Positions 42,674-51,525 are shown, counted from the stretch's first letter. The stretch: 64,000 nucleotides of DNA from CAYMGM01 sp964390005 (GCA_964390005.1 CAYMGM010000001.1:124001-188000), one strand, 5' to 3'. A program made the numbers and translations. Notes: generated by a model not told the origin, from the sequence alone.

Positions 42674-43767
42674 GCCAGCAAGAGGGAACAGCGCTCGACG
42701 CTTTGTTCGCGCTTCCCTATGCCAGCCTTGCCCAAGCGGAAAAAGAGCGGCAACTGTTTCCGCTGCTGCGCGATGGGCTTGCCTATCACCGCGCGGCTTG
42801 CCCTGCTTTTGATCGGATTGTCGCGCGCGCTTTTCCGGACGAGCCTGTGGGGCTCGATACCTTGCCCTATCTTCCGATCTCGCTGTTCAAGGACCGGCGT
42901 TTGCTTAGCGTGCCCGCGACGGAGGTGCGCGTGGCGGTTCAGTCCAGCGGCACCAGCGCCAGCGGGCTTAGTCAGGTTGCTTTAACGGCGGATGATGCGC
43001 GGCGTACCGCGCGGTCGCTCGCCTCGATCTTAAAGACGGTTTTAGGGCCTGTGCGCTTGCCCATGCTGTTCATCGACACGCCAGATGTTCTGAAAGGTGG
43101 GGGCGCTGTCGGGGCGCGTGCGGCGGCGATTTTGGGTTTAATGCCTTATGGCCGCGATCACCGTTTTGTCCTGAACGAAGCTTGGGAATTGGATGAAAAT
43201 GCGCTGCTTGATTTTCTTGCCAAGAACGGGAGTAAGCCTTTTGTGATTTATGGTTTTACTTTTCTTGTTTGGCAGGCGCTGGCGCCTTTTTGCGCATCGC
43301 ACCGCGTGGATCTTTCGAACGCGCTTTTGCTGCATAGCGGCGGGTGGAAAAAACTGCAAAGCCTTGCCGTTGATAATGCCGCTTTTCGCCATGCTTTTGC
43401 CGCGCAGGCTGGGCTGACACACATTGTCAATTTTTACGGCATGGCTGAAATGCCGGGTGTTGTTTTTCTGGAAAACGCAGACGGTCTTTTTTATCCGCCA
43501 AGCTTTGCCGACGTTTTGATCCGCGATCCGGTGACGCTTGCGCCGCTGCCTGTGGGGCAAGCGGGGCTGGTGCAGTGGATCAATCCACTGCCGCGCAGCT
43601 ATCCCGGCCTTTCCGTTTTGACCGAAGACCTTGGCATTGTTGAAACCATCGATAGCAATGTCAGTGGTTGGAAAGGCCAAGCGCTTCGTCTGATCGGGCG
43701 CGCCCCAAAGGCTGAAATGCGCGGCTGCAGCGATGTGTTGGCGCAAAAAATAAGCGGGGAGGTCTGA
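42670..43767 (+). CDS. LuxE-like acyl-protein synthetase
   Basis: Member of the LuxE/PaaK-type family: activates an acyl group as acyl-AMP and passes it to a Cys on itself, then to the reductase LuxC. Motifs are SSGTSASG at about 92-99, HSGGWKK, FYGMAE, and a Cys near the C-terminus (RGCSD, about residue 353) in the position of the acyl-carrying Cys of Vibrio LuxE. It starts at GTG, overlapping the ligase stop by four bases, and its own stop shares one base with luxC. No luxA/luxB luciferase genes are present, so the aldehyde must serve another purpose. RfbN-like proteins in O-antigen loci are the best precedent. Confidence 0.9.
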   Translation: MSQQEGTALDALFALPYASLAQAEKERQLFPLLRDGLAYHRAACPAFDRIVARAFPDEPVGLDTLPYLPISLFKDRRLLSVPATEVRVAVQSSGTSASGLSQVALTADDARRTARSLASILKTVLGPVRLPMLFIDTPDVLKGGGAVGARAAAILGLMPYGRDHRFVLNEAWELDENALLDFLAKNGSKPFVIYGFTFLVWQALAPFCASHRVDLSNALLLHSGGWKKLQSLAVDNAAFRHAFAAQAGLTHIVNFYGMAEMPGVVFLENADGLFYPPSFADVLIRDPVTLAPLPVGQAGLVQWINPLPRSYPGLSVLTEDLGIVETIDSNVSGWKGQALRLIGRAPKAEMRGCSDVLAQKISGEV

Positions 43768-44966
43768 TGATCCAGTTTCATTTTGCCGCCACGCCACTAA
43801 AGGATTTAGAAGATCTTCGTAACGCCTGCCTTGCCGCGAAAGCGCAGCCTTTGGCTTTTGCCGACCCTAGCGTGCAGGCCTTTGCCCGCGCTTTGTCGGC
43901 GGGGTTGCTACAGGATCCTTTGGCCAAAGCTTTTCCGGCTTGCACGGCCTTTGGGTTTTGGCTGCGGGCCGCTGCGCTGGATGATTTAACGGCGCGTGTG
44001 CAAGCGGGATCGGTTGGACGCGCGCCTGCCGGGGCTGTCTTTTTAATGCCCCCTTCCAACGTGACAACGCTTTTTGCTTACACGGCGCTTTTATCACTTT
44101 TATGCGGCAATGTGACGCTGGTTCGCCTGCCGCAGACGCCCAGCGCGGCGCAAGATTATCTGCTGAGCCATTTTCTACGGGCGCTGGACCAAGCCCCGGA
44201 TGCATTACGGCAGAAGCTGTTTCTTTTAGGTTATGGTCACGATGACGCGATCACCACGGCCTTATCGGCGCTTGCAGACAGGCGTTTTGTCTGGGGGGCT
44301 GATGAAACAATTGCGCATATCGGCTCGTTGCCTTTGCCAGCGGGGGCGCATCATATCGGTTTTGGCGATCGCTTTTCCGCTGCGACCATCGGCGCAGAGG
44401 GTTATTTGGCTTTAGACGATCAGGCCAAAGATCATCTGGCGCGTCTGATGGCCGCCGATATTTACAGCTTTGATCAATTGGCTTGTTCGTCGCCGCGTGC
44501 GCTGTTTTGGATTGGCAGCGCCGATACGGTGCAAAAAGCGCGCGCCGATTATTACCCGCGTCTGACCGCAGCGGCTGAAGCGCGCGGCTATGCGCTTGAC
44601 GCGGCTCAAGCCATTGCGCGCCGCCGCGCGGCTTTTCTGGCGCTTCATGATCTTCAAACGCAGTTCTATTGGGGGGCGTCAAAGGCGTTGGCCGTGATCG
44701 GCTTGGCGACAGCTGAAGAATTAGAGCCTTTTAAAACAGTATCTTATGGTTTTGGCCTTTTGCTTGATGCCTGTTGCCCCTCGCTTGAGGCTGTTCTATC
44801 AATAGCCAGCGCGCGCGATCAAACGCTAAGCTATGCTTGCCTGCCTGCGGTGCCGACCGAGCAAACAGCGTATGATCGAATGGTCCCGGTTGGCCGCGCG
44901 CTAGATTTTGACGTGAGATGGGACCGCATAGATTTGATCGAGGCGATGACACGCCAGCAAGGATGA
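43767..44966 (+). CDS. LuxC-like acyl-CoA/acyl-protein reductase
   Basis: NADPH-dependent reductase of the LuxC family (aldehyde dehydrogenase fold), which reduces an acyl thioester to an aldehyde. The active-site Cys lies in FDQLACSSPR (Cys240), the family signature, and the C-terminus has VGRALDFDVRWDRIDLIEAMTR. It directly follows LuxE (TGATG overlap), as in lux operons, but the order LuxE-LuxC and the neighbours differ. LuxD thioesterase is absent; the alpha/beta hydrolase at 37.7 kb is a possible stand-in but is in another transcript. The product aldehyde could be reduced further by the SDR of this operon. Confidence 0.9.
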   Translation: MIQFHFAATPLKDLEDLRNACLAAKAQPLAFADPSVQAFARALSAGLLQDPLAKAFPACTAFGFWLRAAALDDLTARVQAGSVGRAPAGAVFLMPPSNVTTLFAYTALLSLLCGNVTLVRLPQTPSAAQDYLLSHFLRALDQAPDALRQKLFLLGYGHDDAITTALSALADRRFVWGADETIAHIGSLPLPAGAHHIGFGDRFSAATIGAEGYLALDDQAKDHLARLMAADIYSFDQLACSSPRALFWIGSADTVQKARADYYPRLTAAAEARGYALDAAQAIARRRAAFLALHDLQTQFYWGASKALAVIGLATAEELEPFKTVSYGFGLLLDACCPSLEAVLSIASARDQTLSYACLPAVPTEQTAYDRMVPVGRALDFDVRWDRIDLIEAMTRQQG

Positions 44967-44972
44967 AGCAAG

Positions 44973-45614
44973 ATGTCAAAACTAATCATTGTAGGCGCGG
45001 GGGGCTTTGGCCTTGAGGTCGCCGCCTATGCCGAGGACGCGCGCGCGGCACAAGCCGCGCAGCCCGAAATCATCGGCTTCTGCGATGACACAAAACCCAA
45101 AGGTGCGCAGCATGCGGGCTATCCCGTCATCGCGAACACGGATGATCCCATTGATCCCACCGCGCTTTATATCTTGGCGGTTGGCTTTCCGGCTGCGCGG
45201 CGCGCGTTGGCTGAAAAACTGGCGGCTAAAGGGGCCCAGTTTCATACGCTGATCCACCCGCAAAGCTATGTCGCGCGGACGGCACGCCTTGCGCCGGGAT
45301 GTATAGTTGTTCCGTTCGCGACGGTGGGGCCGATGGCCGTTTTGGGTCCGCACACAATGCTGAATTACCATGCGGTCTTTGGCCACGAAGCGCAGGCTGG
45401 TGATTTTTGCGTTTTATGCCCGTATGCCTGCGTCCACGGCACGGCTGTTTTAGAAGACGATGTCTTTATTGGCAGCGGCGGTTATGTCACGCGCGGCTTG
45501 CGTATTGGGCAAGGCTCGAAAATTGCCGCAAACGCTGTCGTTTATAATGATATCCCGCCGGGCGCGTTGGCGCTTGGCAATCCCGCCGTTTGCAGGAAGG
45601 AGCCGAACGCATGA
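44973..45614 (+). CDS. NeuD/PglD family sugar acyltransferase
   Basis: Left-handed beta-helix acyltransferase of the NeuD/PglD/WbbJ type. The N-terminal Rossmann-like part starts MSKLIIVGAGGFGLEVAAY. The C-terminal hexapeptide repeats (about 95-205) include CIVVPFATVGPMAVLGPH and end GNPAVCR. These enzymes use an acyl-CoA or acyl carrier to acylate amino sugars or nonulosonic acids. Its place after LuxC suggests it attaches the acyl product of this operon to a sugar. The ATG lies six bases after the LuxC stop, and its TGA overlaps the next gene (ATGA). Confidence 0.9.
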   Translation: MSKLIIVGAGGFGLEVAAYAEDARAAQAAQPEIIGFCDDTKPKGAQHAGYPVIANTDDPIDPTALYILAVGFPAARRALAEKLAAKGAQFHTLIHPQSYVARTARLAPGCIVVPFATVGPMAVLGPHTMLNYHAVFGHEAQAGDFCVLCPYACVHGTAVLEDDVFIGSGGYVTRGLRIGQGSKIAANAVVYNDIPPGALALGNPAVCRKEPNA

Positions 45615-46249
45615 AATATTCTTTTTCCATTTTGGCGGCTTTGGTTTTTCTGACGTCTCCGGCGTTCGCTCAGGGCACGACGGCAGCCGATCCTGAGGCG
45701 CGCCTGGCCGCTTGTCTGCAACGCGCCGAAGCCTTGCCCGATCAAACGAAGGTTGAAGCCGATGCATGGCTTAAGAAAGGCGGCGGCGATCGCGCGCAAT
45801 TGTGCCGGGCTTATGCGCAGCTGCATCGCGGCGATTATGTCTCGGCGGCGCAGGGGTTTTTGTTCCTTGCGCAAAAGCGCCCAAAAACAGACCATGTGCA
45901 GCGCGCGAAATTGCTTGAACAAGCAGGGCTTGCCTATATGCAGGCGCATGAAGCTGGCCATGCCGAAAGTTCCTTTGCGGCGGCTTTGAAAGAAACGCCA
46001 GGGCAGGGGGATCTGCTTTACGACCGCGCCAACGCGCGCGCCGCTGGCGACAAGCTGTGGGAAGCTTTGGACGATCTGAAACTTGTTTTGAAGAAAGAAC
46101 CCGAAAGGGTCGATGCCTTGCGCCTTTCGGGACATACTTGGATCAAGCTGGGGTACGAAAGCAAAGGCAAAGCCGATTTGCTGTTGGCCGAGCAATTGGC
46201 AACGGGCGGCGATCCGCGCGACAAAAAACAGGATAAGTCCGCGCCATGA
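45611..46249 (+). CDS. Exported TPR-like protein
   Basis: Not assigned to a named family. Signal peptide MKYSFSILAALVFLTSPAFA, cleaved after AFA. The mature protein is alpha-helical with three tetratricopeptide-like units: RAKLLEQAGLAYMQAHEAG, YDRANARAAGDKLWEALDDL and ALRLSGHTWIKLGYESKG. It probably binds a partner in the periplasm. AGGAAGGAG lies before ATG 45611, overlapping the acyltransferase stop. The next gene, gluQ, overlaps it too, so the operon continues through it. Confidence 0.82.
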   Translation: MKYSFSILAALVFLTSPAFAQGTTAADPEARLAACLQRAEALPDQTKVEADAWLKKGGGDRAQLCRAYAQLHRGDYVSAAQGFLFLAQKRPKTDHVQRAKLLEQAGLAYMQAHEAGHAESSFAAALKETPGQGDLLYDRANARAAGDKLWEALDDLKLVLKKEPERVDALRLSGHTWIKLGYESKGKADLLLAEQLATGGDPRDKKQDKSAP

Positions 46250-47085
46250 TCGTGACGCGCTTTGCGCCAAGCCCGACGGGATATCTGCATCTCGGGCACG
46301 CTTATTCGGCTTGTCTGGCCTATGACTTGGCGCAGGAAAAGGGCGGGCGTTTTATCTTAAGGATTGAAGATATCGACCCCACGCGCTGCAAAGACATCTA
46401 CGTCCAAGCGTTGCTTGAGGATTTAGCCTGGCTCGGCCTTGCTTGGGAGACGCCCGTTCGCCGCCAATCCGAACACCTGGCCGATTACGGCGCGGCGCTT
46501 GATCGTTTACAGGCGATGGGGCTTTTGTATCCGTGTTTTTGCACGCGCCAAGATATTCGCGCCGAGGTCGCGGCGGCTTTATCCGCGCCCCAAGGCCCCG
46601 ATGGCCCTGTTTATCCCGGCGCTTGCAAGCCTTTGTCTCCCGATGAGGTTGCTGCGCGGCAGCAAGCCGGTATCCCTTTTTCGTGGCGGCTTGATATGGC
46701 GCGCGCCTGCCGGATGGCCCCCAGCCTGTCGTGGCAGGAAGAAAACCAAGGCCCGATTGCGGCGCGCCCCGAAGCTTTTGGCGATATTGTTTTGGCGCGT
46801 AAAGAATGCCCCACCAGCTATCACCTAAGCGTGACGGTTGACGATGCGCTTCAAGGCGTGACCGATATTGTCCGTGGCCAAGATTTGTTCGCGGCCACGG
46901 CCATCCATCGTTTGTTGCAGGTTTTGTTGGATCTTCCCGCGCCGCGCTATCATCATCACCGACTTTTATGCGGGCCCGACGGCAAACGCCTTGCCAAACG
47001 CGATCACGCCAAAGCCTTGCGCACATTACGCGCCGAAGGCCTGACACCCAGCGATGTTCGGCAGCTTTTCGTTACGGCAAAATAA
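46246..47085 (+). CDS. gluQ: Glutamyl-Q tRNA(Asp) synthetase
   Basis: Attaches glutamate to the queuosine base of tRNA-Asp. A shortened glutamyl-tRNA synthetase of 279 residues with no anticodon-binding domain: HLGHAY (HIGH motif) near residue 17, IEDIDPTR, zinc Cys residues in CFCTRQ and YPGAC, KRLAKRD (KMSKS-like). It overlaps the TPR-like gene (ATGA). Its place at the end of an acyl-reductase operon looks incidental; in other bacteria it has variable neighbours. Confidence 0.94.
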   Translation: MIVTRFAPSPTGYLHLGHAYSACLAYDLAQEKGGRFILRIEDIDPTRCKDIYVQALLEDLAWLGLAWETPVRRQSEHLADYGAALDRLQAMGLLYPCFCTRQDIRAEVAAALSAPQGPDGPVYPGACKPLSPDEVAARQQAGIPFSWRLDMARACRMAPSLSWQEENQGPIAARPEAFGDIVLARKECPTSYHLSVTVDDALQGVTDIVRGQDLFAATAIHRLLQVLLDLPAPRYHHHRLLCGPDGKRLAKRDHAKALRTLRAEGLTPSDVRQLFVTAK

Positions 47086-47093
47086 GCTTGCGC

Positions 47094-47969
47094 TTATTCG
47101 ATCGGATCGCCCTTCAGCGGCGCTAACGCCGCTTCGATCGCGGCAAAGCCGGGATGCGAAGACGTCAAAATGCCGTGCCGGATCAGAAAATCGATCAGAA
47201 CAAGATTGCAGTTGAACTTGAACTTGTCTGAATCATGCACAATGGCCGCGACTTCTTTGGCGGGCATCAGATAAAAACCGGCAACTTCGCCATCTTTGTT
47301 CCGCGGCAAGAAATCTTCCGGCAGCTTCAAATCAAAGACAGCCAGCGTGTCATAGCGCAAGCCGTTCTGGCGGTCGATTTTATAGGTCAGCGTGCCAGCG
47401 GCTTTGGCGGTTTTGGCCAAACGTTCATCCATGCCCGCTTCTTCATAGGCTTCCTTGGCCAGATTATCGCGCATGGAAAGGCCCATCGGCACGCCGCCCG
47501 CGATGATATGATCTAACAGGCCGGGATCCAGCGGACGGTCTTTGGCGCGTTCGCCAATCCAGATATAAAGGCCGTCTTCTTTGTGAACATAGCCGTTCAC
47601 ATGCAACCCATAGGCATGAACGCCAAAATACGGCACGGCGGCGCGGTCTAACTTGGCCACCGGCTCGTCGCCCCAGTTTTGATAAACGGGGTACATTTCG
47701 TTGCGTTCGCGCGTGCCATAATGCTGGGTCAGCTTGTCGGTCGCGCGCGCCAAAGCGCGGCTGCGGCTAAAGAAATCGTTGTGCGCGTCGGCCAACGAGA
47801 CAGCGCTGTCGCTGACGTCGAAATCTTGTGGCATTTGCGCCAATTGCGCTGCCGTTTCCGCCGTGACAGAGCCATAAACTGTGCCGTCGATTAAAAAGGG
47901 CCGAAAGGCCGCGTCATCATGAGCGGTGCAGGCTTGAATGTGGCGCAGGAAGCTTTTCTCCTGAGTCAT
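47094..47969 (-). CDS. Nudix hydrolase with DUF4743-type N-terminus
   Basis: Nudix-superfamily pyrophosphohydrolase of the thiamine-pyrophosphokinase-related group. The family N-terminal domain (about 1-110, ending VPYFGVHAYGLHVNGYV) is followed by the Nudix domain with box GGVPMGLSMRDNLAKEAYEEAGM at about residues 158-180. The first acidic position of the box is Leu and the Arg is Lys, but the metal-binding E-x-x-E-E is kept. GGGAGAG precedes ATG 47969. Convergent with gluQ; 28 bases after sdhB ends on the same strand. Substrate is unknown; oxidised thiamine diphosphate derivatives have been described for the family in eukaryotes. Confidence 0.86.
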   Translation of the reverse strand: MTQEKSFLRHIQACTAHDDAAFRPFLIDGTVYGSVTAETAAQLAQMPQDFDVSDSAVSLADAHNDFFSRSRALARATDKLTQHYGTRERNEMYPVYQNWGDEPVAKLDRAAVPYFGVHAYGLHVNGYVHKEDGLYIWIGERAKDRPLDPGLLDHIIAGGVPMGLSMRDNLAKEAYEEAGMDERLAKTAKAAGTLTYKIDRQNGLRYDTLAVFDLKLPEDFLPRNKDGEVAGFYLMPAKEVAAIVHDSDKFKFNCNLVLIDFLIRHGILTSSHPGFAAIEAALAPLKGDPIE

Positions 47970-47997
47970 ATGTTTCTCTCCCTTGATCTTACGTTCG

Positions 47998-48780
47998 TTA
48001 TCCGACGCGGTGCGCCATTAATTTTTTTAATTCGGCTATGGCTTTAGCAGGATTTAGGCCCTTTGGGCAAGTGTTGGTGCAATTGAGAATAGTATGGCAC
48101 CTGAAAGCTTGGAACGGATCTTCCAATTGGTCAAGTCTTTCGGCGGCATTGTCGTCACGGCTATCGACGACCCAGCGATAAGCCTGCAGCATGACGGCGG
48201 GCCCAAGATAGCGGTCGCCATTCCAGAAATAGCTGGGGCAACTGGTCGAGCAGCACATGCAGAAAATGCATTCATAAAGGCCGTCCAGCAAGGCGCGCTC
48301 TTCCGGCGATTGCAGACGTTCTTGATCCGGCGGGGGCGTGGTGTCGTTTTGCAGCCAAGGCTTGATCGAGGCCAACTGGGCGTAAGCATGGTTCATATCC
48401 GGAACCAGATCCTTGACCACCTTCATGTGCGGCAAGGGATAGATGCGCACATCGCCGCGCACGCTGTCGATAGGCTTGGTGCAAGCCAGCGTGTTGGTGC
48501 CGTCGATATTCATGGCGCACGATCCGCAAATGCCTTCGCGGCACGATTTGCGGAAGGTCAAAGTCCCGTCGATCTGGCCTTTGATATAAATCAAAGCGTC
48601 CAGTACCATCGGCCCGCATTTATCCAGATCAATCGTATAGCTGTCGAGGCGCGGTTGATCGCCAAAATCGGGCGACCAACGATAGATTTTAAAGGTCTTC
48701 GAACGCTTAGCGCCTTCCGAGGCGTCGATGACGCGACCTTTAACAATTTTTGAATTGGCGGGAAGAAGAAACTCGACCAT
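47998..48780 (-). CDS. sdhB: Succinate dehydrogenase iron-sulfur subunit
   Basis: Electron-transfer subunit of respiratory complex II on the inner face of the cytoplasmic membrane. Ligands for all three clusters are seen: [2Fe-2S] in CREGICGSC...C, [4Fe-4S] in CIFCMCCSTSC and [3Fe-4S] in CHTILNC...C. At 260 residues it is standard. It is the last gene of sdhCDAB, read leftward, 19 bases after sdhA. Confidence 0.98.
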   Translation of the reverse strand: MVEFLLPANSKIVKGRVIDASEGAKRSKTFKIYRWSPDFGDQPRLDSYTIDLDKCGPMVLDALIYIKGQIDGTLTFRKSCREGICGSCAMNIDGTNTLACTKPIDSVRGDVRIYPLPHMKVVKDLVPDMNHAYAQLASIKPWLQNDTTPPPDQERLQSPEERALLDGLYECIFCMCCSTSCPSYFWNGDRYLGPAVMLQAYRWVVDSRDDNAAERLDQLEDPFQAFRCHTILNCTNTCPKGLNPAKAIAELKKLMAHRVG

Positions 48781-48799
48781 CTATCAATCCTGTTTCGGC

Positions 48800-50563
48800 T
48801 TAGTAAACGCGGGCTTCGGGTTGGATCGTCTCGATCTCGTCCGACAGAGGGCGCAGTTGAACGGGGCGATAGCCGATGGCTGTGCTGCCATCGCTACCGA
48901 CTTGAATCAGCGTGTGCTTCATCCAATTGGCATCGTCGCGCTGCGGGAAATCTTCGCGCGCATGCGCCCCGCGCGATTCCGTGCGTGACGCAGCGGCATC
49001 GACGGTCGCCAAGGCTTGGTAAAGCAAATTGTCCAGCTCAAGCGTCTCCAGCAGTTCCGAATTCCAAACCATCGACCGGTCGGAAAGGCCCAGATCCACT
49101 TTCTTGGCAAAAGCGGTGCGGATTTGCGCTTGCGCTTTTTCCAAAATGGGACCGGTGCGGAAAACGCTGCATTCAGTTTGCATGATCTGCTGCATCTCTT
49201 GACGCAGATCGGCGGGTTTGACGGGGCCTTTGGCGGTCCGATAAAAATCGAGACGCGCGACAGCTTCGTCGCCTGCGCCTTGCGGCAAATCGGCATGCGG
49301 CGCGCCCGGCGCGATCAGCTCGGCAGCGCGCTGCGCCGCGGCACGGCCAAACACAATGATATCCAGCAGCGAGTTCGATCCCAAACGGTTGGCGCCATGA
49401 ACCGACACGCAAGCCGTCTCGCCAATCGCCATCAAGCCCGGCACGTCAGGCACTTCGCCATGCAGGCTCGATGGAATGCCGCCCATGCAATAATGCACCG
49501 TCGGCACAATAGGAATAGGCGCTTTGGTCACATCGACGCCCGCAAAAATCTGAGACGTCTCTGTAATGCCGGGCAGGCGCTCTTGGATAATCTTGGGGTC
49601 CAGATGCTCGATGTGCAAATGCATGTGGTCTTTGTTGGGGCCGCAACCGCGGCCTTCGCGGATCTCAATCGTCATCGCGCGGCTGACCACGTCGCGGCTG
49701 GCCAAATCTTTGGCTTTAGGTGCGTAACGCTCCATAAAGCGCTCGCCCAGCGCATTGGTGATATAGCCGCCTTCGCCGCGCACGCCTTCGGTGATCAAGC
49801 AACCCGTGCCATAAAGGCCGGTGGGGTGGAATTGAACAAACTCCATATCCTGAAGTGGCAGACCAGCGCGCAAAACCATGCCGTTGCCGTCGCCGGTGCA
49901 GGTGTGCGCCGCTGTGGTCGAAGCAAAAGCGCGGCCATAGCCGCCCGTCGCCAAAACGGTTTGATGCGCGCGGAAGCGGTGAAGCGTGCCGTCGTCAAGA
50001 TTCCAAGCCATCACGCCGCGGCAAACGCCATCGGCATCGATGATAAGATCCAAAACAAAATATTCGATAAAGAAGGTCGTGCCATGCTTCAGCGCCTGCT
50101 GATACAGCGTATGCAAAATCGCATGACCTGTGCGGTCGGCGGCGGCGCAGGTGCGCTTGGCCGTGTGCTTGCCATAATGCGTCGTCATACCGCCAAAGGC
50201 GCGCTGATAAATCCGGCCTTCCGGCGTGCGGCTGAAGGGTACGCCGTAATGTTCCAATTCAATGACGGCGGGGATAGCCTCGCGGCACATATATTCAATC
50301 GCGTCTTGATCGCCTAGCCAATCGGACCCTTTGACCGTGTCGTATACGTGCCAACGCCAATCGTCTTCGCCCGCATTGCCAAAAGCCGCGCCAATACCGC
50401 CTTGCGCCGCGACCGTGTGGCTGCGCGTCGGAAAGATCTTGGACAGACAGGCCGTCTTTAATCCTTTTTCCGCCATGCCAAAGGCTGCGCGTAACCCAGC
50501 GCCGCCCGCGCCCACGACGACGACATCGAAAGTGTGATCGATAATGGTATAGGCTTGCGTCAC
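48800..50563 (-). CDS. sdhA: Succinate dehydrogenase flavoprotein subunit
   Basis: Catalytic subunit of complex II, oxidising succinate to fumarate. The FAD-binding fold starts VVVVGAGGAGLRAAFG; the covalent-FAD His is in TRSHTVAAQGG; active-site His/Arg motifs include HRADLP-equivalent HGANRLGSNSLLD and the C-terminal RGAHAREDFP. At 587 residues it is typical. The start is GTG (50563), with AGGAG ten bases upstream, four bases after sdhD. Its flavinylation factor SdhE is encoded at 25.8 kb. Confidence 0.98.
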   Translation of the reverse strand: MTQAYTIIDHTFDVVVVGAGGAGLRAAFGMAEKGLKTACLSKIFPTRSHTVAAQGGIGAAFGNAGEDDWRWHVYDTVKGSDWLGDQDAIEYMCREAIPAVIELEHYGVPFSRTPEGRIYQRAFGGMTTHYGKHTAKRTCAAADRTGHAILHTLYQQALKHGTTFFIEYFVLDLIIDADGVCRGVMAWNLDDGTLHRFRAHQTVLATGGYGRAFASTTAAHTCTGDGNGMVLRAGLPLQDMEFVQFHPTGLYGTGCLITEGVRGEGGYITNALGERFMERYAPKAKDLASRDVVSRAMTIEIREGRGCGPNKDHMHLHIEHLDPKIIQERLPGITETSQIFAGVDVTKAPIPIVPTVHYCMGGIPSSLHGEVPDVPGLMAIGETACVSVHGANRLGSNSLLDIIVFGRAAAQRAAELIAPGAPHADLPQGAGDEAVARLDFYRTAKGPVKPADLRQEMQQIMQTECSVFRTGPILEKAQAQIRTAFAKKVDLGLSDRSMVWNSELLETLELDNLLYQALATVDAAASRTESRGAHAREDFPQRDDANWMKHTLIQVGSDGSTAIGYRPVQLRPLSDEIETIQPEARVY

Positions 50564-50567
50564 GGGA

Positions 50568-50978
50568 TCAGGCTCCTACAAAAACTTTGATAACAGCCAA
50601 AAGGCTTGAAAAGGCGATAAGGACAGCGGCAAACCGAACGGCCAAAACTGCCAAAAGGTTAAGGGCCGGATCATGCACATAATCTTCGACAATGCCCAAA
50701 ATGCCGTTCGCGCCGTGCCAAATGCCGACAAAGATCATCAGCAGCAAGAACAAAGCATTCGGCCCGAATTGCAACCAAGCCACGGCGTCGTCATAGCCGC
50801 TGCCCAGCAGCACTTGATGGACAAAGCTGAAAAGGCTGTACAAAACAAGCGGGATCAAGGCGACAGACAAATATTGCTGCGTCAGCCAATGATGCGTGCC
50901 ACTGCGGGCCGAGCCGCGGCCTTTGGCGCGGGTTAGGGGATCTTGGCGGCTTGTGGCGGGATTGGGTATCAGGGCCAT
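50568..50978 (-). CDS. sdhD: Succinate dehydrogenase membrane anchor subunit
   Basis: Small hydrophobic subunit of complex II that holds heme b and the quinone site with SdhC. Three transmembrane helices are visible (about 38-58, 63-85 and 103-125), with His in GIWHGANGILGIVEDYVHD at the heme/quinone position. ATG 50978 gives 136 residues and overlaps the sdhC end by ten bases. An upstream start at 51011 is less likely. Confidence 0.95.
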   Translation of the reverse strand: MALIPNPATSRQDPLTRAKGRGSARSGTHHWLTQQYLSVALIPLVLYSLFSFVHQVLLGSGYDDAVAWLQFGPNALFLLLMIFVGIWHGANGILGIVEDYVHDPALNLLAVLAVRFAAVLIAFSSLLAVIKVFVGA

Positions 50979-51418
50979 GAGATCACCCCATTGAGAAAGA
51001 TAAAGGCCCAAAGGCCAAGCGTCGCCAAAGCCGAAACGGCGGCGGCGATATAACCAGATTTATAAATGGCGGGGAGTGTCAGACAAGCGCCAACGTCCCA
51101 CAGCAAATGGCGGACGCCGCAGCACATATGATAGAACAGCCCCCAGCTCCAAGCCGCGATGAACAGAACGGCGATAGGATGAGATAAAATCTTGGCATAG
51201 GTGGCATAAGCTTCAGGCCCCATGGCGATAGAGATCAGCCAAGAAACCAACAGCGCAATGCCCCCCGCCAAACAAAATCCGGTCACGCGATGAATGATCG
51301 ACATCAGCGAGGTCAGCTGCGGTTTATAGATGCTCAGGTGAGGCGACAAAGGCCGATCGGTTTGTTTGACGCGCGGCAAGGGCAGCGGCTGAGGCGCCTG
51401 TTCATCAAGAGGAGGCAT
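50969..51418 (-). CDS. sdhC: Succinate dehydrogenase cytochrome b556 subunit
   Basis: First gene of sdhCDAB and membrane subunit of complex II. The signature RPLSPHLSIYKPQLTSLMSIIHRVTG is present at about residues 22-47, followed by three helices with the heme-ligand His in FYHMCCGVRHLLWDVG. The 149-residue length includes a Pro-rich start. It overlaps sdhD by ten bases. The promoter region lies between 51419 and 51525. Confidence 0.96.
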   Translation of the reverse strand: MPPLDEQAPQPLPLPRVKQTDRPLSPHLSIYKPQLTSLMSIIHRVTGFCLAGGIALLVSWLISIAMGPEAYATYAKILSHPIAVLFIAAWSWGLFYHMCCGVRHLLWDVGACLTLPAIYKSGYIAAAVSALATLGLWAFIFLNGVISWP

Positions 51419-51525
51419 AGGGGGTCTCTATGTTAAAGGCGCGGCCAGCGCGCCCGATTGGATTCGATTGACCGGCATCCTAAGGAAACATCGGCTTGAT
51501 CGCAAGTTTATTGATCAAAAGACAA

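Noticed and set aside
40276..44966. Bioluminescence (lux) operon
   Set aside because: luxA, luxB and luxD are absent, and a carrier protein, SDR and sugar acyltransferase are present. Acyl-sugar synthesis fits better.
49016..50317. 433-codon ORF antisense to sdhA
   Set aside because: Complements a conserved sdhA; composition is that of a shadow frame.
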